Origin: an uncultured Rhodospirillales bacterium
Lineage (GTDB): Bacteria; Pseudomonadota; Alphaproteobacteria; Acetobacterales; Acetobacteraceae
Length of the DNA: 59,647 nucleotides
Direction: 5' to 3'
NCBI GenBank assembly: GCA_903835235.1
Contig: CAILMF010000048.1
Coordinates: 1-59,647 of the forward strand
The notes beneath the pieces were generated by a model. The model saw nothing but the letters and a program-made list of their open reading frames with translations. It did not search any database and was not told where the DNA came from. The number at the start of each line of letters is the position of its first letter. Position 1 is the first letter of the stretch. Positions 41,536 to 50,707 of the stretch are shown piece after piece. The position numbers and the translations under genes were made by a program.

Positions 41536-42147
41536 ATGGCCGAGCTGGAAATCATTGGCGTACCGTTCAGCAACTTCGTCTGGGCGGTGCGCGCGTGCTG
41601 CGCCTTCAAGGGCGTGGACTACACCCTGAACCCGGCGCGCCCGCACAGCGCGGAAGTGCTGGCGATCCACCCCTTCGGCAAGATCCCCGCCATGCGCCAC
41701 GGCGCGGTGCGGCTGTTCGAGACGAGGGCGATCATCGGCTATATCGACGCCGTCTTCCCCGGGCCGAAGCTGCTGCCGCAGGAGCCGGTGGCCATGGCCA
41801 AGGCTGAGGAATGGCTGAGCCTGATCAACACCACCATCGACCAGGTGATGATGCGCCAGTTCATCGTGCCGCTGGTCTTCGCCAAGGCGGAGCGCCACAC
41901 GGTGGCGCCGGCGGTGAAGGCGTTGCAGGCCCAGGTGGCCTGGCTGGAGGAAGCGCTGGCCGGCGACTTCGCGCTGCCGATGGGGTTCTCGGCCGTCGAT
42001 GCCGACCTGGTGCCGATCCTGAACTACATCAAGACGCAGCAGGAAGGCGCGGACGCCATTGCCGCGGCGCCGAAGGTGGCGGCCTATCTGAAGCGGCTGC
42101 TGGCGCACCCCGCCATGGTGGCCAGCGCGCCGCCGCCGCGGGCTTAG
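41536..42147 (+). CDS. Glutathione S-transferase family protein
   Basis: This 203-residue protein has the thioredoxin-like N-domain (ELEIIGVPFSNFVWAVRACC, with FGKIPAM giving the cis-Pro and LFETRAIIGYID the glutathione gamma-Glu site) and an all-helical C-domain. GGGAGG lies before the ATG. Ser in PFSNF is the candidate catalytic residue. A second GST gene follows about 100 bases downstream. Confidence 0.87.
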   Translation: MAELEIIGVPFSNFVWAVRACCAFKGVDYTLNPARPHSAEVLAIHPFGKIPAMRHGAVRLFETRAIIGYIDAVFPGPKLLPQEPVAMAKAEEWLSLINTTIDQVMMRQFIVPLVFAKAERHTVAPAVKALQAQVAWLEEALAGDFALPMGFSAVDADLVPILNYIKTQQEGADAIAAAPKVAAYLKRLLAHPAMVASAPPPRA

Positions 42148-42249
42148 TTGATGCGGGCGTAGTTGACGCCGGGCGCCGCGGCGCGCCAGCCTTCCACCAG
42201 CGCCGGGCCTCGACGCCCCGCGCCGGCACAACCAACGGAGGCACCGCCC

Positions 42250-42984
42250 ATGTTCGACCTGCATTACTGGCCGACGCCGAATGGCAAGAAGGTCACGATC
42301 CTGCTGGAGGAGCTGGGGGTGCCGTACCGGGTGGTGCCGGTCAACATCGGCCGCGGCGACCAGTTCACGCCGGAGTTCCTGGCGCTGAACCCGAACCACC
42401 GCATGCCCGTGCTGGTGGACCATGCGCCGACCGATGGCGGGGCGCCGATCAGCGTGTTCGAGAGCGGCGCCATCATGCTGTACGTGGCCAGCAAGCTCGG
42501 CCGCTTCCTGCCGCAGGCGGCGCGGAAGAAGGCGGAGGTGCAGGAATGGCTGATCTGGCAGATGGCCAACCAGGGGCCGAAGCTGGGCGAGTGCGGCCAT
42601 TTCCGCCGCCTGGGCGACACCAAGGGCGACCAGAGCTACGCCGTGAAGCGCTTCACCGATGAAGCCAACCGGCTGTACGGCGTGCTGAACAACCGGCTGT
42701 ACGACCGCCGCTATTTGGCCGGGGATGAGTACAGCGTGGCCGACATGTGCTGCTTCCCCTGGACGGTGAACTGGAAGCTGCAGGGCCAGGACATCGAGGA
42801 GTTCCCCTACTTCAAGCGCTGGCACCAGGAACTGGCGGCGCGGCCGGCGGTGCAGCGTGGCCTGGCGGTGGGGGCGGAGCTTTCCGAGGACGTCACCAAG
42901 CTGAGCCAGGAGGAGCGCGATCGGCGCGCGGCCATCATGTACAACCAGCGCGCCCGGCCGGCACCGGCGGGCGGGCTGCTGTAG
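42250..42984 (+). CDS. Glutathione S-transferase, YfcG/YghU (Ure2p-like) type
   Basis: This 244-residue protein starts FDLHYWPTPNGKKVTILLEE, has NPNHRMPVLVDH (cis-Pro) and SVFESGAIMLYVASK (glutathione site). It then has the helical domain of the Nu-class disulfide-bond reductases YfcG/YghU, which reduce disulfides using two glutathiones. The Asn in TPNGKKV replaces a catalytic Ser/Tyr, as in that class. It is probably co-transcribed with the preceding GST. Confidence 0.88.
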   Translation: MFDLHYWPTPNGKKVTILLEELGVPYRVVPVNIGRGDQFTPEFLALNPNHRMPVLVDHAPTDGGAPISVFESGAIMLYVASKLGRFLPQAARKKAEVQEWLIWQMANQGPKLGECGHFRRLGDTKGDQSYAVKRFTDEANRLYGVLNNRLYDRRYLAGDEYSVADMCCFPWTVNWKLQGQDIEEFPYFKRWHQELAARPAVQRGLAVGAELSEDVTKLSQEERDRRAAIMYNQRARPAPAGGLL

Positions 42985-43030
42985 GCAAGGCAGAGCCAGG
43001 CGCGGCCTGGTTCGGGCCGCCACGCCGCGG

Positions 43031-43053
43031 ACCACCGGGACAAGCCCGGTGGT
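43031..43053. repeat. Palindromic element
   Basis: A nine-base stem (accaccggg / cccggtggt) around acaag lies between the second GST gene and the ABC receptor gene, which converge here. There is no T-run. It resembles the dispersed element at 21131-21152. Confidence 0.5.
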
Positions 43054-43128
43054 GACGGGTGTGGGGGGCGGCGACGGTTGCGAGGCCGCCGCTTCAAGTT
43101 GGGGCGCCGTGCTGGCGCCCCGCGCGCC

Positions 43129-44328
43129 TCACCGCACCAGCGGGCAGCCGCCATCGGCCAGCGGGCGGAAGGCATCGGCCGGCGCGATGGTGGCGATGCG
43201 CTGGTAGTAGTCGTACGGGCCGCGGCTTTCGGCCGGGGTCTTCACCCGGAAGACGTACATCTCGTGCACCGCGCGGCCGTCCGGGCGCACCGTGACGTCG
43301 CCGAACAGCGGGTCGTGGATCACGCCCTGGCGCATTTGCTCCACCACGCGGGCACCCTCGATGCTGCCGCTGGCCTTCACCGCCGCCAGCCAGGCCATGG
43401 TGGCGGAATACACGCCGGCCTGGTTGAAGGTGGGGCGGCGGTCCTGCATGCGGGCGCCCCAGCGGGCGGACCAGGCGCGGGTGGTTTCGTTCAGGTCCCA
43501 GTAGAAGGGCTCGGCCAGCAGCAGGCCCTGGGCGACGGGCAGGCCCAGTGCATGGACATCCGAGATCTGCAGGAAGGTGGCGGCGATGCGCATGCGGTTG
43601 CCGCGCAGCAGGCCGAACTCGCTGGCCTGCTTGATGGCGTTGATCGCATCCGTGCCGGTATTGGCCAGGGCGACGACGTTGGCGCCCGACGACTGCGCCC
43701 GCACCAGCAGGGAGGACATGTCGCCGGTGTTCAGCGGGTGCCGCGCGCTGCCGACGTTGCGGCCACCCAGGCGGGTCACGGCGGCCGAGGTATCGGCTTC
43801 CAGCGAATGGCCCAGCGCGTAGTCCACGGTCAGGTAGTACCAGGCGTTGCCGCCCTGGGCCATCACGGCGCGGGCCACGGCATTGCCCTGCGCCCAGGTG
43901 TCGCTGGTCCACTGCACCGTGGTGGGCGCGCAGGCGGCGCCCGTCACCGCGCTGCTGGCGGTGGAGGAGGCCAGCGCGGTGCGGTTGCGCTCCTTCATCA
44001 CCTGGATGACGGCCAGGCCGACGCCGGAATTGGGCAGGTCGACGATGGCGTGGACCCCCTCGGTATCCACCCAGCGGCGGGCGATGCCGCTGCCGACATC
44101 CGGCCGGTTCTGATGGTCGGCGGAGACGATCTGCACGCGGAAGCCGGGGTTGGTGGCGGCGAAGTCCTCGGCCGCCATCTGCGCGGCCACGACGCTGCCC
44201 TGGCCGACCTGGTCGGCGAAGGGGCCGGACATGTCGCTGAGCACGCCAATGCGCACGACCTCCGGCAGTTGGGCGCGCGCGGCGGGCGCGGCGGCCAGCA
44301 GCGCGAGGACGGACAGGATCAGGCGCAT
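43129..44328 (-). CDS. ABC transporter substrate-binding protein, branched-chain amino acid type
   Basis: This 399-residue periplasmic protein has a signal peptide (MRLILSVLALLAAAPAARAQ) and the LivJ-type fold: VRIGVLSDMSGPFADQVGQG, NRPDVGSGIARRW, and HPLNTGDMSSLLVRAQSSGA. AAGGAG precedes the ATG. It is the third gene after the Rieske oxygenase and glutamine-synthetase-like genes, so it probably delivers their substrate, perhaps an amine or aromatic acid. The permease and ATPase genes are not in the window. Confidence 0.88.
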   Translation of the reverse strand: MRLILSVLALLAAAPAARAQLPEVVRIGVLSDMSGPFADQVGQGSVVAAQMAAEDFAATNPGFRVQIVSADHQNRPDVGSGIARRWVDTEGVHAIVDLPNSGVGLAVIQVMKERNRTALASSTASSAVTGAACAPTTVQWTSDTWAQGNAVARAVMAQGGNAWYYLTVDYALGHSLEADTSAAVTRLGGRNVGSARHPLNTGDMSSLLVRAQSSGANVVALANTGTDAINAIKQASEFGLLRGNRMRIAATFLQISDVHALGLPVAQGLLLAEPFYWDLNETTRAWSARWGARMQDRRPTFNQAGVYSATMAWLAAVKASGSIEGARVVEQMRQGVIHDPLFGDVTVRPDGRAVHEMYVFRVKTPAESRGPYDYYQRIATIAPADAFRPLADGGCPLVR

Positions 44329-44339
44329 GGGTGGCTCCT

Positions 44340-45767
44340 TCAGAACAGGTCGAAGTATTCGCGCTGCTCCCATTCCGAGACCTCCAGGTTGAACCTGGCG
44401 ACCTCGGCGCGCTTGATGCGCAGGAAGTAGTCGATGAAGGCGTCGCCGAAGCCGGCGCGCAGCGTGGCGCTGGCATCAAGCGCGGCCAGCGCGTGGTCCA
44501 GCGTGGCGGGCAGCGGCGCGGCTTTGGTTTCGTAGGGCGTATCCGCCGAGGGGCCGGGGCTGAGCCGCGCGGCCAGGCCGGCGCGACCGGCGACCACCTG
44601 GCTGGCCAAATAGAGGTACGGGTTGGCCGCGGGTTCGCCGACGCGGTTCTCCACATGGGTGGAGGCCTCGCCGGGCTGGCCGAGGACGCGCAGCATCACG
44701 CCGCGGTTGTCGCGGCCCCACACCGCGCGGTCCGGCGCCAGGGAATAGGGGCGGAAGCGCTTGTAGCCGTTGATGGTCGGCGTGGTGAAGGCGGCGCTGC
44801 CTTGGGCTTCCGCCAGCAGGCCGCCCATCCAGTGCAGCGCGGTGTCGGACAGCATCTCGCCCCCGCTGCCGATGAAGGCGTTGGCGCCGCCGCGCAGCAG
44901 GGATTGGTGCAGGTGCCAGCCGCTGCTCATCACGTTGGGCAGGCGCGGGCGGCACATGAAGCTGGCGTGGTAGCCGTGGCGGCGGGCCACCTGCTTCACC
45001 GCTGATCGAAACAGCACCATCTCGTCGGCGGGTTGCAGCCCCTCGGCGGGGCGGAAGGTGAACTCCACCTGGCTGGGGCCGTACTCCACCTCGATGCTGC
45101 GCAGGCCGAGGTTCAGCGCCTGGAGGTTGCGGCGGAGGACTTCGAGGATCGGCTCCATCTGGTCCAGGCGAAGCTCGGTCAGGTACTGGTAGCCCTGGGT
45201 CAGCAGCGCGACATCGGGCGGCGTGCCGGGTTGGCCGGCATCCTCCGGGCTGAGTTTGGGGTCGAGCAGTTTGGTCAGGTGGAACTCCACCTCCAGCCCG
45301 CTGAACATCGCGTAGCCATCGGCGGCCAGGTCGGCCAGGGCGCGGCGGGCCAGGCTGCGGGTGCAGAACGGCATCGGCGCGCCGTTGGGGTAGACCACGT
45401 CGCAGAGCAGCCAGCCGGTATCCGGCAGCCACGGCAGCACGCGGAAGCTGAGCGGGTCCGGCACCATCAGCACGTCGGCGGCGCCTTCCAGCGCCTTCAG
45501 CCCCATGCCGGCGCCGGCTGAGAAGACCGGCACCACGGTGCGGTGGGAGGTATCCTTCAGCAGCAGGGTGGAGGTCAGCGAGACGCCGTTGCGGAAGATC
45601 GCGGGCAGTTCTTCCGCCACCACCGCCTTGCCGCGGAGCATGCCGTGCTGGTCGGCGAAGGCCAGGCGGACCAGCTGGATGCCGTCCTTCGCCACGCGGT
45701 CCAGCACCTGGCGCGCGGCGTCCTGTTGCTCCCGGCTGTAGAGGCCGGCGCGTTCGATGACGCTCAT
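44340..45767 (-). CDS. Glutamine synthetase-like gamma-glutamyl ligase
   Basis: This 475-residue protein has the glutamine synthetase fold. The metal-binding ExE is in GLEVEFHLTK, the His of the active site in SSGWHLHQSLL, the ATP/glutamate region in NGYKRFRPYSLAP, and the arginine block in THVENRVGEPAANPYLYL. The divergence from GlnA and the operon with a Rieske oxygenase suggest that it glutamylates an amine other than ammonia, as AtdA1/TdnQ-type enzymes do in aniline breakdown. It starts one base after the oxygenase stop. Confidence 0.85.
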   Translation of the reverse strand: MSVIERAGLYSREQQDAARQVLDRVAKDGIQLVRLAFADQHGMLRGKAVVAEELPAIFRNGVSLTSTLLLKDTSHRTVVPVFSAGAGMGLKALEGAADVLMVPDPLSFRVLPWLPDTGWLLCDVVYPNGAPMPFCTRSLARRALADLAADGYAMFSGLEVEFHLTKLLDPKLSPEDAGQPGTPPDVALLTQGYQYLTELRLDQMEPILEVLRRNLQALNLGLRSIEVEYGPSQVEFTFRPAEGLQPADEMVLFRSAVKQVARRHGYHASFMCRPRLPNVMSSGWHLHQSLLRGGANAFIGSGGEMLSDTALHWMGGLLAEAQGSAAFTTPTINGYKRFRPYSLAPDRAVWGRDNRGVMLRVLGQPGEASTHVENRVGEPAANPYLYLASQVVAGRAGLAARLSPGPSADTPYETKAAPLPATLDHALAALDASATLRAGFGDAFIDYFLRIKRAEVARFNLEVSEWEQREYFDLF

Positions 45768-45768
45768 G

Positions 45769-47088
45769 CTATTCGGCGGCCAGGCGAGACCAGGGCGCAC
45801 CCGCGCGGCGGCGGCGATCCACTTCCGGCCAGTACTGCTGCCATCCTTCGGTCGGTCCCATGCCATCCATCGTGGCGGGGCCATGCAACTGGCGGGCCGC
45901 GGCTTCGTCCACGGCCAAGGGCGGGCGCTCGCCGGCCTCCACCGCCTTCATCGCCGCGAACATCATGCGGCGGTAGGCGATGATGGCCTTGTCCGTGGTG
46001 CCCAGGTGCTCGCGCCGGCGGTCCTGGATGGCGCCCTGGCTTTCCACCGCCCATTGGTCGTGCACGTTGATGTCCTGGCCCATGCCCGTATAGGTGCCGG
46101 ACCGCTGCTCGGCGGCGTTGAAGCCGTAGTCGTTGTGCTTGCCGAATTTCGGGATGTAGTCGGGCAGGCTGTAGGTCTCCAGCCGCTGGCGACGCATTTC
46201 CGCCTTGTCCACCGGCGCGGCGAAGCTGGTGAAGATCGCGTACCAGTAGCAACTGACGTCATCCACCGGCACATGCCATTGGGTGATGGTCATCTCGCCG
46301 CTGAGCGGGATGTGGAAGGCCTGCGGGAAGACCAGGCCGGTGACGCGGACATGGGTCTTCTGCTCGTTGATCTTCCGTAGCGCGGTCAGGCGCAGGCCGT
46401 GGTCGGCGGCTTCCACCTCGATGACGGGGCGCGGGTATTCGCGCAGCACGGTGGTCATCGGCAGGTCGCTGTCGGCGGATGTCGCGCGGAATTGGCGCCC
46501 GTAGTTGGCGGCGGCGTCGGCATCCTCGAAGAAGCGGTGCAGGAAGCTGGCATGGGCCGGGTCGATGCCGACTTCCAGCGCCTGGACCCAGTTGCAACTG
46601 ATCAGGCCCTTGAAGGCGAAGACGTGGGTATCAGGCGCGGTGAAGCAGTCGAAGGCGGGGAAGGCCGGCGGCTGCCCCTTGCCGAGATAGGCCCAGATGA
46701 TGCCGCTGCGCTCCACCACGGGGTAGCTGGCCTGCTTGATGCCGCGGCAGAGCATGCTGCCTTCCGGCTCGGCCGGGGTTTCCAGACAGTTTCCTTGCGC
46801 GTCGAACAGCCAGCCATGGAAGGGGCAGCGCAGCCCGCCATGCTCCAGCCGGCCGAAGGCCAGGTCCGCGTTGCGGTGCGGGCAGTCGCGGTCCAGCAGG
46901 CCGAGGCGCCCGGCTTCATCGCGGAACAGCACCAGGTCCTGGCCCAGCAGCTTCACCGGGCGCAGTGGGCGCTCGCCGGCCAGCTCGTCGGTGAGCGCGA
47001 TGGGCTGCCAGTAGCAGCGCAGCAGCGCGCCGCCGGCGGTGCCGGGGCCGGATTCGGTCAGCAGGCGGTTCTGTTCGGCGCTCATCAT
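45769..47088 (-). CDS. Rieske non-heme iron oxygenase, alpha subunit
   Basis: This 439-residue oxygenase has the Rieske centre CPHRNADLAFGRLE...CPFHGW (two Cys, two His, near residues 70-90) and the mononuclear iron site in IDPAHASFLHRF. The overall pattern is that of phthalate-dioxygenase-type single-component oxygenases. It leads an operon with a GS-like ligase and an ABC receptor. A reductase is not adjacent. The substrate is unknown. Confidence 0.9.
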   Translation of the reverse strand: MMSAEQNRLLTESGPGTAGGALLRCYWQPIALTDELAGERPLRPVKLLGQDLVLFRDEAGRLGLLDRDCPHRNADLAFGRLEHGGLRCPFHGWLFDAQGNCLETPAEPEGSMLCRGIKQASYPVVERSGIIWAYLGKGQPPAFPAFDCFTAPDTHVFAFKGLISCNWVQALEVGIDPAHASFLHRFFEDADAAANYGRQFRATSADSDLPMTTVLREYPRPVIEVEAADHGLRLTALRKINEQKTHVRVTGLVFPQAFHIPLSGEMTITQWHVPVDDVSCYWYAIFTSFAAPVDKAEMRRQRLETYSLPDYIPKFGKHNDYGFNAAEQRSGTYTGMGQDINVHDQWAVESQGAIQDRRREHLGTTDKAIIAYRRMMFAAMKAVEAGERPPLAVDEAAARQLHGPATMDGMGPTEGWQQYWPEVDRRRRAGAPWSRLAAE

Positions 47089-47168
47089 GGCGGCGGGCTC
47101 CACGGGCAGGGCGGCGTGGAGGGTAACGCAAAATCCGCGCCGTAGAAGCCTGGCGCCGCCGCGTGCCG

Positions 47169-47393
47169 CTACAGCGGCTTCTGGGCGCGTTCCAGCAGGC
47201 GCTTGAAGAAGCCGGGCGGCTTGGCCGGGGCGGCTTCCGCCTTGGCGGCCTCGACGGCCTTGGCGGCGGCGGCGGCTTCCTCGCGCTTCTCGCGTTCCCG
47301 CAGGTTCAGCCACTTGTCCAGGCTCATGCCGGCCTTGGCGGCGCGGCGTTCCTCATAGGCCTTCTGGCCCTTGCTCATCTTCTGCTGGTCCAT
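47169..47393 (-). CDS. Small charged protein, 74 aa
   Basis: This very charged, helical protein starts MDQQKMSKGQKAYEERRAAK, has an Ala/Lys/Glu-rich coiled-coil middle and an amphipathic end (GFFKRLLERAQKPL). It is probably cytosolic. No family is recognised. It lies between the Rieske operon and glpD on the same strand. Confidence 0.6.
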   Translation of the reverse strand: MDQQKMSKGQKAYEERRAAKAGMSLDKWLNLREREKREEAAAAAKAVEAAKAEAAPAKPPGFFKRLLERAQKPL

Positions 47394-47465
47394 GGCGGGC
47401 CTCCCGAAATCGCGCCCTTCAAATGGACGAGGCGGCGGCGGGCCGCAAGCCAGGCAGGGGCGGAT

Positions 47466-48893
47466 TCAGCCGCCCATGGCGATGGCGACAGCCTGCCGCT
47501 GCGCCGGGGAGAGGTGCAGGCCGAGCTTGCTGCGGCGCCAGAGCACGTCCTCGGCGGTGCGGGCCCATTCCTCGCGGCGCAGCCAGTGCAATTCGCGGTC
47601 GGTCAGGCCGGCGCCGTGGTCCTGGCCCAGCGCGGCCATGTCGCGCGCGTCGCCCAGCAGGGCGGAGGTCTCGGTGCCATAGGCGCGGGCCAGGCGGTGG
47701 CGCAGCGCGGCGGGCAGCCAGGGGTGGCGCTGGCTGAGGCTGGCTTCCAGTGCCGGCAGGCCGCCCTGGAAGTCGCCGCCGGGCAGCGGGGCACCGGCGG
47801 TCCAGGGCCTGGCCGGCGCGTCCAGCAGCGCCAAGGCTTCCTCGGCCAGGCGGCGATAGGTGGTGATCTTGCCGCCGAACACGCTGAGCAGCGGGGCGCC
47901 GTCGCGGTCCAGCTTCAGCACGTAGTCGCGGGTGATGGCGCTGGGGTTGTCGGCGCCGTCATCATACAGCGGCCGCACGCCGGAATAGCGCCAGACCACG
48001 TCCTGCGGCTGCGGCGCCACGCGGAACTGGCCGGCGACGGCGGCGCAGAGATACGCGACCTCGTCATCCGTGCAGACTGGCGTGGCGGTGGTTTCCTGCA
48101 CCACGTCGGTGGTGCCGACCAGGCTGAAGCGGCCCTCATACGGAATCACGAAGACCACCCGGCCATCGTCGTTCTGCAGGATGAAGGCGTGGTCGCCGGG
48201 GTAGAGCGCCGGCAGCACGATATGGCTGCCGCGCACCAGGCGGATGCGGCCGGGCGGTGCGGCATGGGCGGTGGCCAGGGTCTGCATCACCCAGGGGCCG
48301 GCGGCGTTGACCAGCGCCTTCGCGCGGATCGTCGCGCCATCCGAAAGGCGCGCGGTCCAGCCCTCCGCATCGCGCGTGGCGCCGAGGAATTCGCAGCCGA
48401 CGCGGATCTCGGCGCCGCGGCGGGCGGCGTCCTTCGCGTTCAGCACCACCAGGCGGCTGTCTTCGACCCAGCAGTCGGAATAGGCGAAGGCGCTGGTGAT
48501 CTCCGGCCGCAGCGGGCCGCCGGCCGTGTCCCAGGCGCTGGCGCCGGGCAGGGAGACGCGGCGCGCCAGGTGGTCGTACAGGAACAGCCCGGCGCGGATC
48601 ATCCAGCGCGGCCGCATGCTGGGCCGGTGCGGCAGCACGAAGCGCAGCGGCCAGACGATGTGCGGCGCGATGCGGAGCATGACCTCGCGTTCCGCCAGGG
48701 CTTCGCGCACCAGGCGGAACTCGTACTGCTCCAGGTAGCGCAGGCCGCCATGGATCAGCTTGCTGCTGGCGGAAGACGTGGCGCCGGCGAGGTCGCCGCG
48801 TTCCACCAGCGTGACGGCCATGCCGCGCCCGGCGGCGTCGCGGGCAATGCCGCAGCCATTCACCCCGCCGCCGATGACCAGCAGGTCACGCAT
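47466..48893 (-). CDS. glpD: Glycerol-3-phosphate dehydrogenase, aerobic
   Basis: This 475-residue membrane-associated flavoenzyme oxidises glycerol-3-phosphate to dihydroxyacetone phosphate and feeds electrons to quinone. The FAD-binding motif is LLVIGGGVNGCGIARDAAGR at the N-terminus, followed by SSASSKLIHGGLRYLEQYEF, and VFGGKITTYRRLAEEAL near residue 365. The start overlaps the stop of the AroE-like gene by eight bases. No glpK or glpF is adjacent. Confidence 0.93.
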   Translation of the reverse strand: MRDLLVIGGGVNGCGIARDAAGRGMAVTLVERGDLAGATSSASSKLIHGGLRYLEQYEFRLVREALAEREVMLRIAPHIVWPLRFVLPHRPSMRPRWMIRAGLFLYDHLARRVSLPGASAWDTAGGPLRPEITSAFAYSDCWVEDSRLVVLNAKDAARRGAEIRVGCEFLGATRDAEGWTARLSDGATIRAKALVNAAGPWVMQTLATAHAAPPGRIRLVRGSHIVLPALYPGDHAFILQNDDGRVVFVIPYEGRFSLVGTTDVVQETTATPVCTDDEVAYLCAAVAGQFRVAPQPQDVVWRYSGVRPLYDDGADNPSAITRDYVLKLDRDGAPLLSVFGGKITTYRRLAEEALALLDAPARPWTAGAPLPGGDFQGGLPALEASLSQRHPWLPAALRHRLARAYGTETSALLGDARDMAALGQDHGAGLTDRELHWLRREEWARTAEDVLWRRSKLGLHLSPAQRQAVAIAMGG

Positions 48894-49674
48894 GCAGCAG
48901 GAAGTCGAGCATCAGGCGCTGCACCTCGGCATACATCTCGGTGCCCGTGCTGGTCGGGCAGCCACGGGCGCGGGCGGCGGCGATCAGCGGCGACACGGCG
49001 GGCGCGGTGATGACGCAGCCGACGAAGGTGGCGGGGTCCAGCGCCTCCGGCGGCACCGGCAGCGGGTCTTCCGCGCGCATGCCCATGGGGGAGGCGTTGA
49101 GCACCAGGCCGTACCCCGCGGGGTCGGCGCTGCCGGCGGTGACTCGGCCGGGATGGACCGCGGCCAGGCGGGCAATCAGCGCGTCCCGCCTGGCCGTGTC
49201 CGGGTCGTGGATGGCCAGCTGCGCGGCGCCGGCTTCCAGCACCGCCAGGCCGATGGCGGAACCCGCGCCGCCGGCGCCCACCAGCAGCGCGCGGCGCCCG
49301 GCCGGGTCGCCACCACGGGCGCGGGCGGCACGCACAAAACCCTCGCCGTCGAACATGTCGCCATGCCAGGTGCCGTTGACGTTGCGGCGCATGGTGTTGA
49401 CGGCGCCGAGCAGGCTGGCCCGCGCGCTGACGCTGTCGCAGAGGTCGTGGCAGGCGAATTTGTGCGGGATGGTCGCGATGATGCCATCCAGGTTGTGCAT
49501 GCGGCTGACGGCGGCGACGAAGTCGGCCAGGTCCTCGTCCACCACATGCGCCGGCACCACCATGGCGTTGTGGCCGGCGGCGTGGAAGGCCGCGGTCATG
49601 CCGGCGGGGGACTTCACCTGGGCAATGGGGTCGCCGACGATCAGGGTCAGCCTGGTGGCGCCGTCCAGCTGCAT
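48886..49674 (-). CDS. Shikimate dehydrogenase-like oxidoreductase (AroE paralogue)
   Basis: This 262-residue protein has the AroE fold. The substrate domain contains DPIAQVKSPAGMTAAFH and the catalytic lysine in TIPHKFACHD. The NADP domain has ALLVGAGGAGSAIGLAVLEA. The usual NTDxxG substrate motif is replaced by DMFDGEGF, which argues against the standard shikimate enzyme. It probably acts on quinate or another hydroxylated acid. It is divergent from an IclR regulator, a typical catabolic arrangement. Confidence 0.83.
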   Translation of the reverse strand: MQLDGATRLTLIVGDPIAQVKSPAGMTAAFHAAGHNAMVVPAHVVDEDLADFVAAVSRMHNLDGIIATIPHKFACHDLCDSVSARASLLGAVNTMRRNVNGTWHGDMFDGEGFVRAARARGGDPAGRRALLVGAGGAGSAIGLAVLEAGAAQLAIHDPDTARRDALIARLAAVHPGRVTAGSADPAGYGLVLNASPMGMRAEDPLPVPPEALDPATFVGCVITAPAVSPLIAAARARGCPTSTGTEMYAEVQRLMLDFLLHA

Positions 49675-49764
49675 CGGGGAGTCTCCGCTGTTCCGGCGCC
49701 AGGGTGGCATGGTTTGGCCGGGCTGGGCATTCGGGCTGGCGCTGATCTGGGGTAACCATGCCGC

Positions 49765-50484
49765 ATGTCCAGCCCCGATGCCGCGCCGCCCCGCCGCGGC
49801 CGCCCCCGCCAGGCCGCCGAACCCGCCGAGCAGAAGGTGGAGGCGGTGGAGCGCGCGCTGGGCATCCTGGAAGCCTTCGCCGATGGCACGCCACGGCTGA
49901 CCCTGGCCGAGCTGGCGGCGCGCACCGGCTTCTACCCCAGCACCATCCTGCGCCTGGCCGGGTCGTTGGAACGCTTCGGCTATCTGGGGCGAGAGGCGGA
50001 TGGCCGGTTCCGGCTGGGGCCGACGCCGCTGCGCCTGGGCGTGCTGTACCAGGAAAGCTTCGACCTGGCGGCGCTGGTGCGGCCGGCGCTGGCCCGGCTG
50101 GTGGCCACCACCGGGGAGACCGCGGCCTTCTACGTGCGGGAGGGCGAGCGGCGGATCTGCCTGTATCGCCAGCACTCGCCCCGGCTGCTGCGGCACCATG
50201 TGGAGGAGGGCGGCGCCCTGCCGCTGGACCGCGGCGCCAGCGGCCATGTGCTGCGCGCCTTCAGCGCGGGCGGGGCGGGCGGCGAGGGGCCCTGGGTTTC
50301 GCTTGGGGAGCGTGACCCGGAGCTGGCGGCGCTGGCGGTGCCGGTGTTCGGCCGCGGCCGGCGCTTCCTGGGCGCGCTGGGGCTGAGCGGGCCGATGGGG
50401 CGGTTCCAGCCGGCGGAGCGGGCGCGGATGGCGGCGGCGCTGGCCGAGGAAGCGGCGGGGCTGGCGCGCAGCCTGGGTGGGTAG
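49765..50484 (+). CDS. IclR-family transcriptional regulator
   Basis: This 239-residue regulator has a charged N-terminal tail and a winged HTH (ALGILEAFADGTPRLTLAEL, then STILRLAGSLERFGYL). The C-terminal effector domain contains RLGVLYQESFDLAALVRPAL and PLDRGASGHVLRAF. It is divergent from the AroE-like gene with about 90 bases between, so it likely controls the aroE-like/glpD unit in response to a small catabolic ligand. Confidence 0.88.
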   Translation: MSSPDAAPPRRGRPRQAAEPAEQKVEAVERALGILEAFADGTPRLTLAELAARTGFYPSTILRLAGSLERFGYLGREADGRFRLGPTPLRLGVLYQESFDLAALVRPALARLVATTGETAAFYVREGERRICLYRQHSPRLLRHHVEEGGALPLDRGASGHVLRAFSAGGAGGEGPWVSLGERDPELAALAVPVFGRGRRFLGALGLSGPMGRFQPAERARMAAALAEEAAGLARSLGG

Positions 50485-50524
50485 GGCGAGCGCCGCGCTT
50501 TCATACCATGCACACGAAGTTCCG

Positions 50525-50680
50525 ACCTGCGGCCCGCGGTTTGCGGGCCGAGCCGCCGAATGGCGGCCGCGGCTTATGCCGCGTCACGCGTCAGCGTGCC
50601 TTCGCACGACGCCAAGGGCCGCGGAGGCGGCCCGCGTCACGCCTCAGGCGTGCTGATCGCACGACGCGACTGAGGGGCAC
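50525..50680. repeat. Cluster of short intergenic palindromes
   Basis: The gap after the IclR gene contains successive hairpins: cggcccgcggtttgcgggccg, gccgccgaatggcggc, gcggcttatgccgc, cacgcgtcagcgtg, gggccgcggaggcggccc and cacgcctcaggcgtg. Several match the cluster at 10967-11110. The linkers often contain ttcgcacgac or gatcgcacgac. No gene is encoded here. Confidence 0.75.
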
Positions 50681-50707
50681 AAAGGTTTATCCTTCGTGCG
50701 CTTGATA

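Noticed and set aside
44340-45767. Calling this gene glnA
   Set aside because: The fold matches, but motif divergence and the oxygenase operon argue for a different amine substrate.
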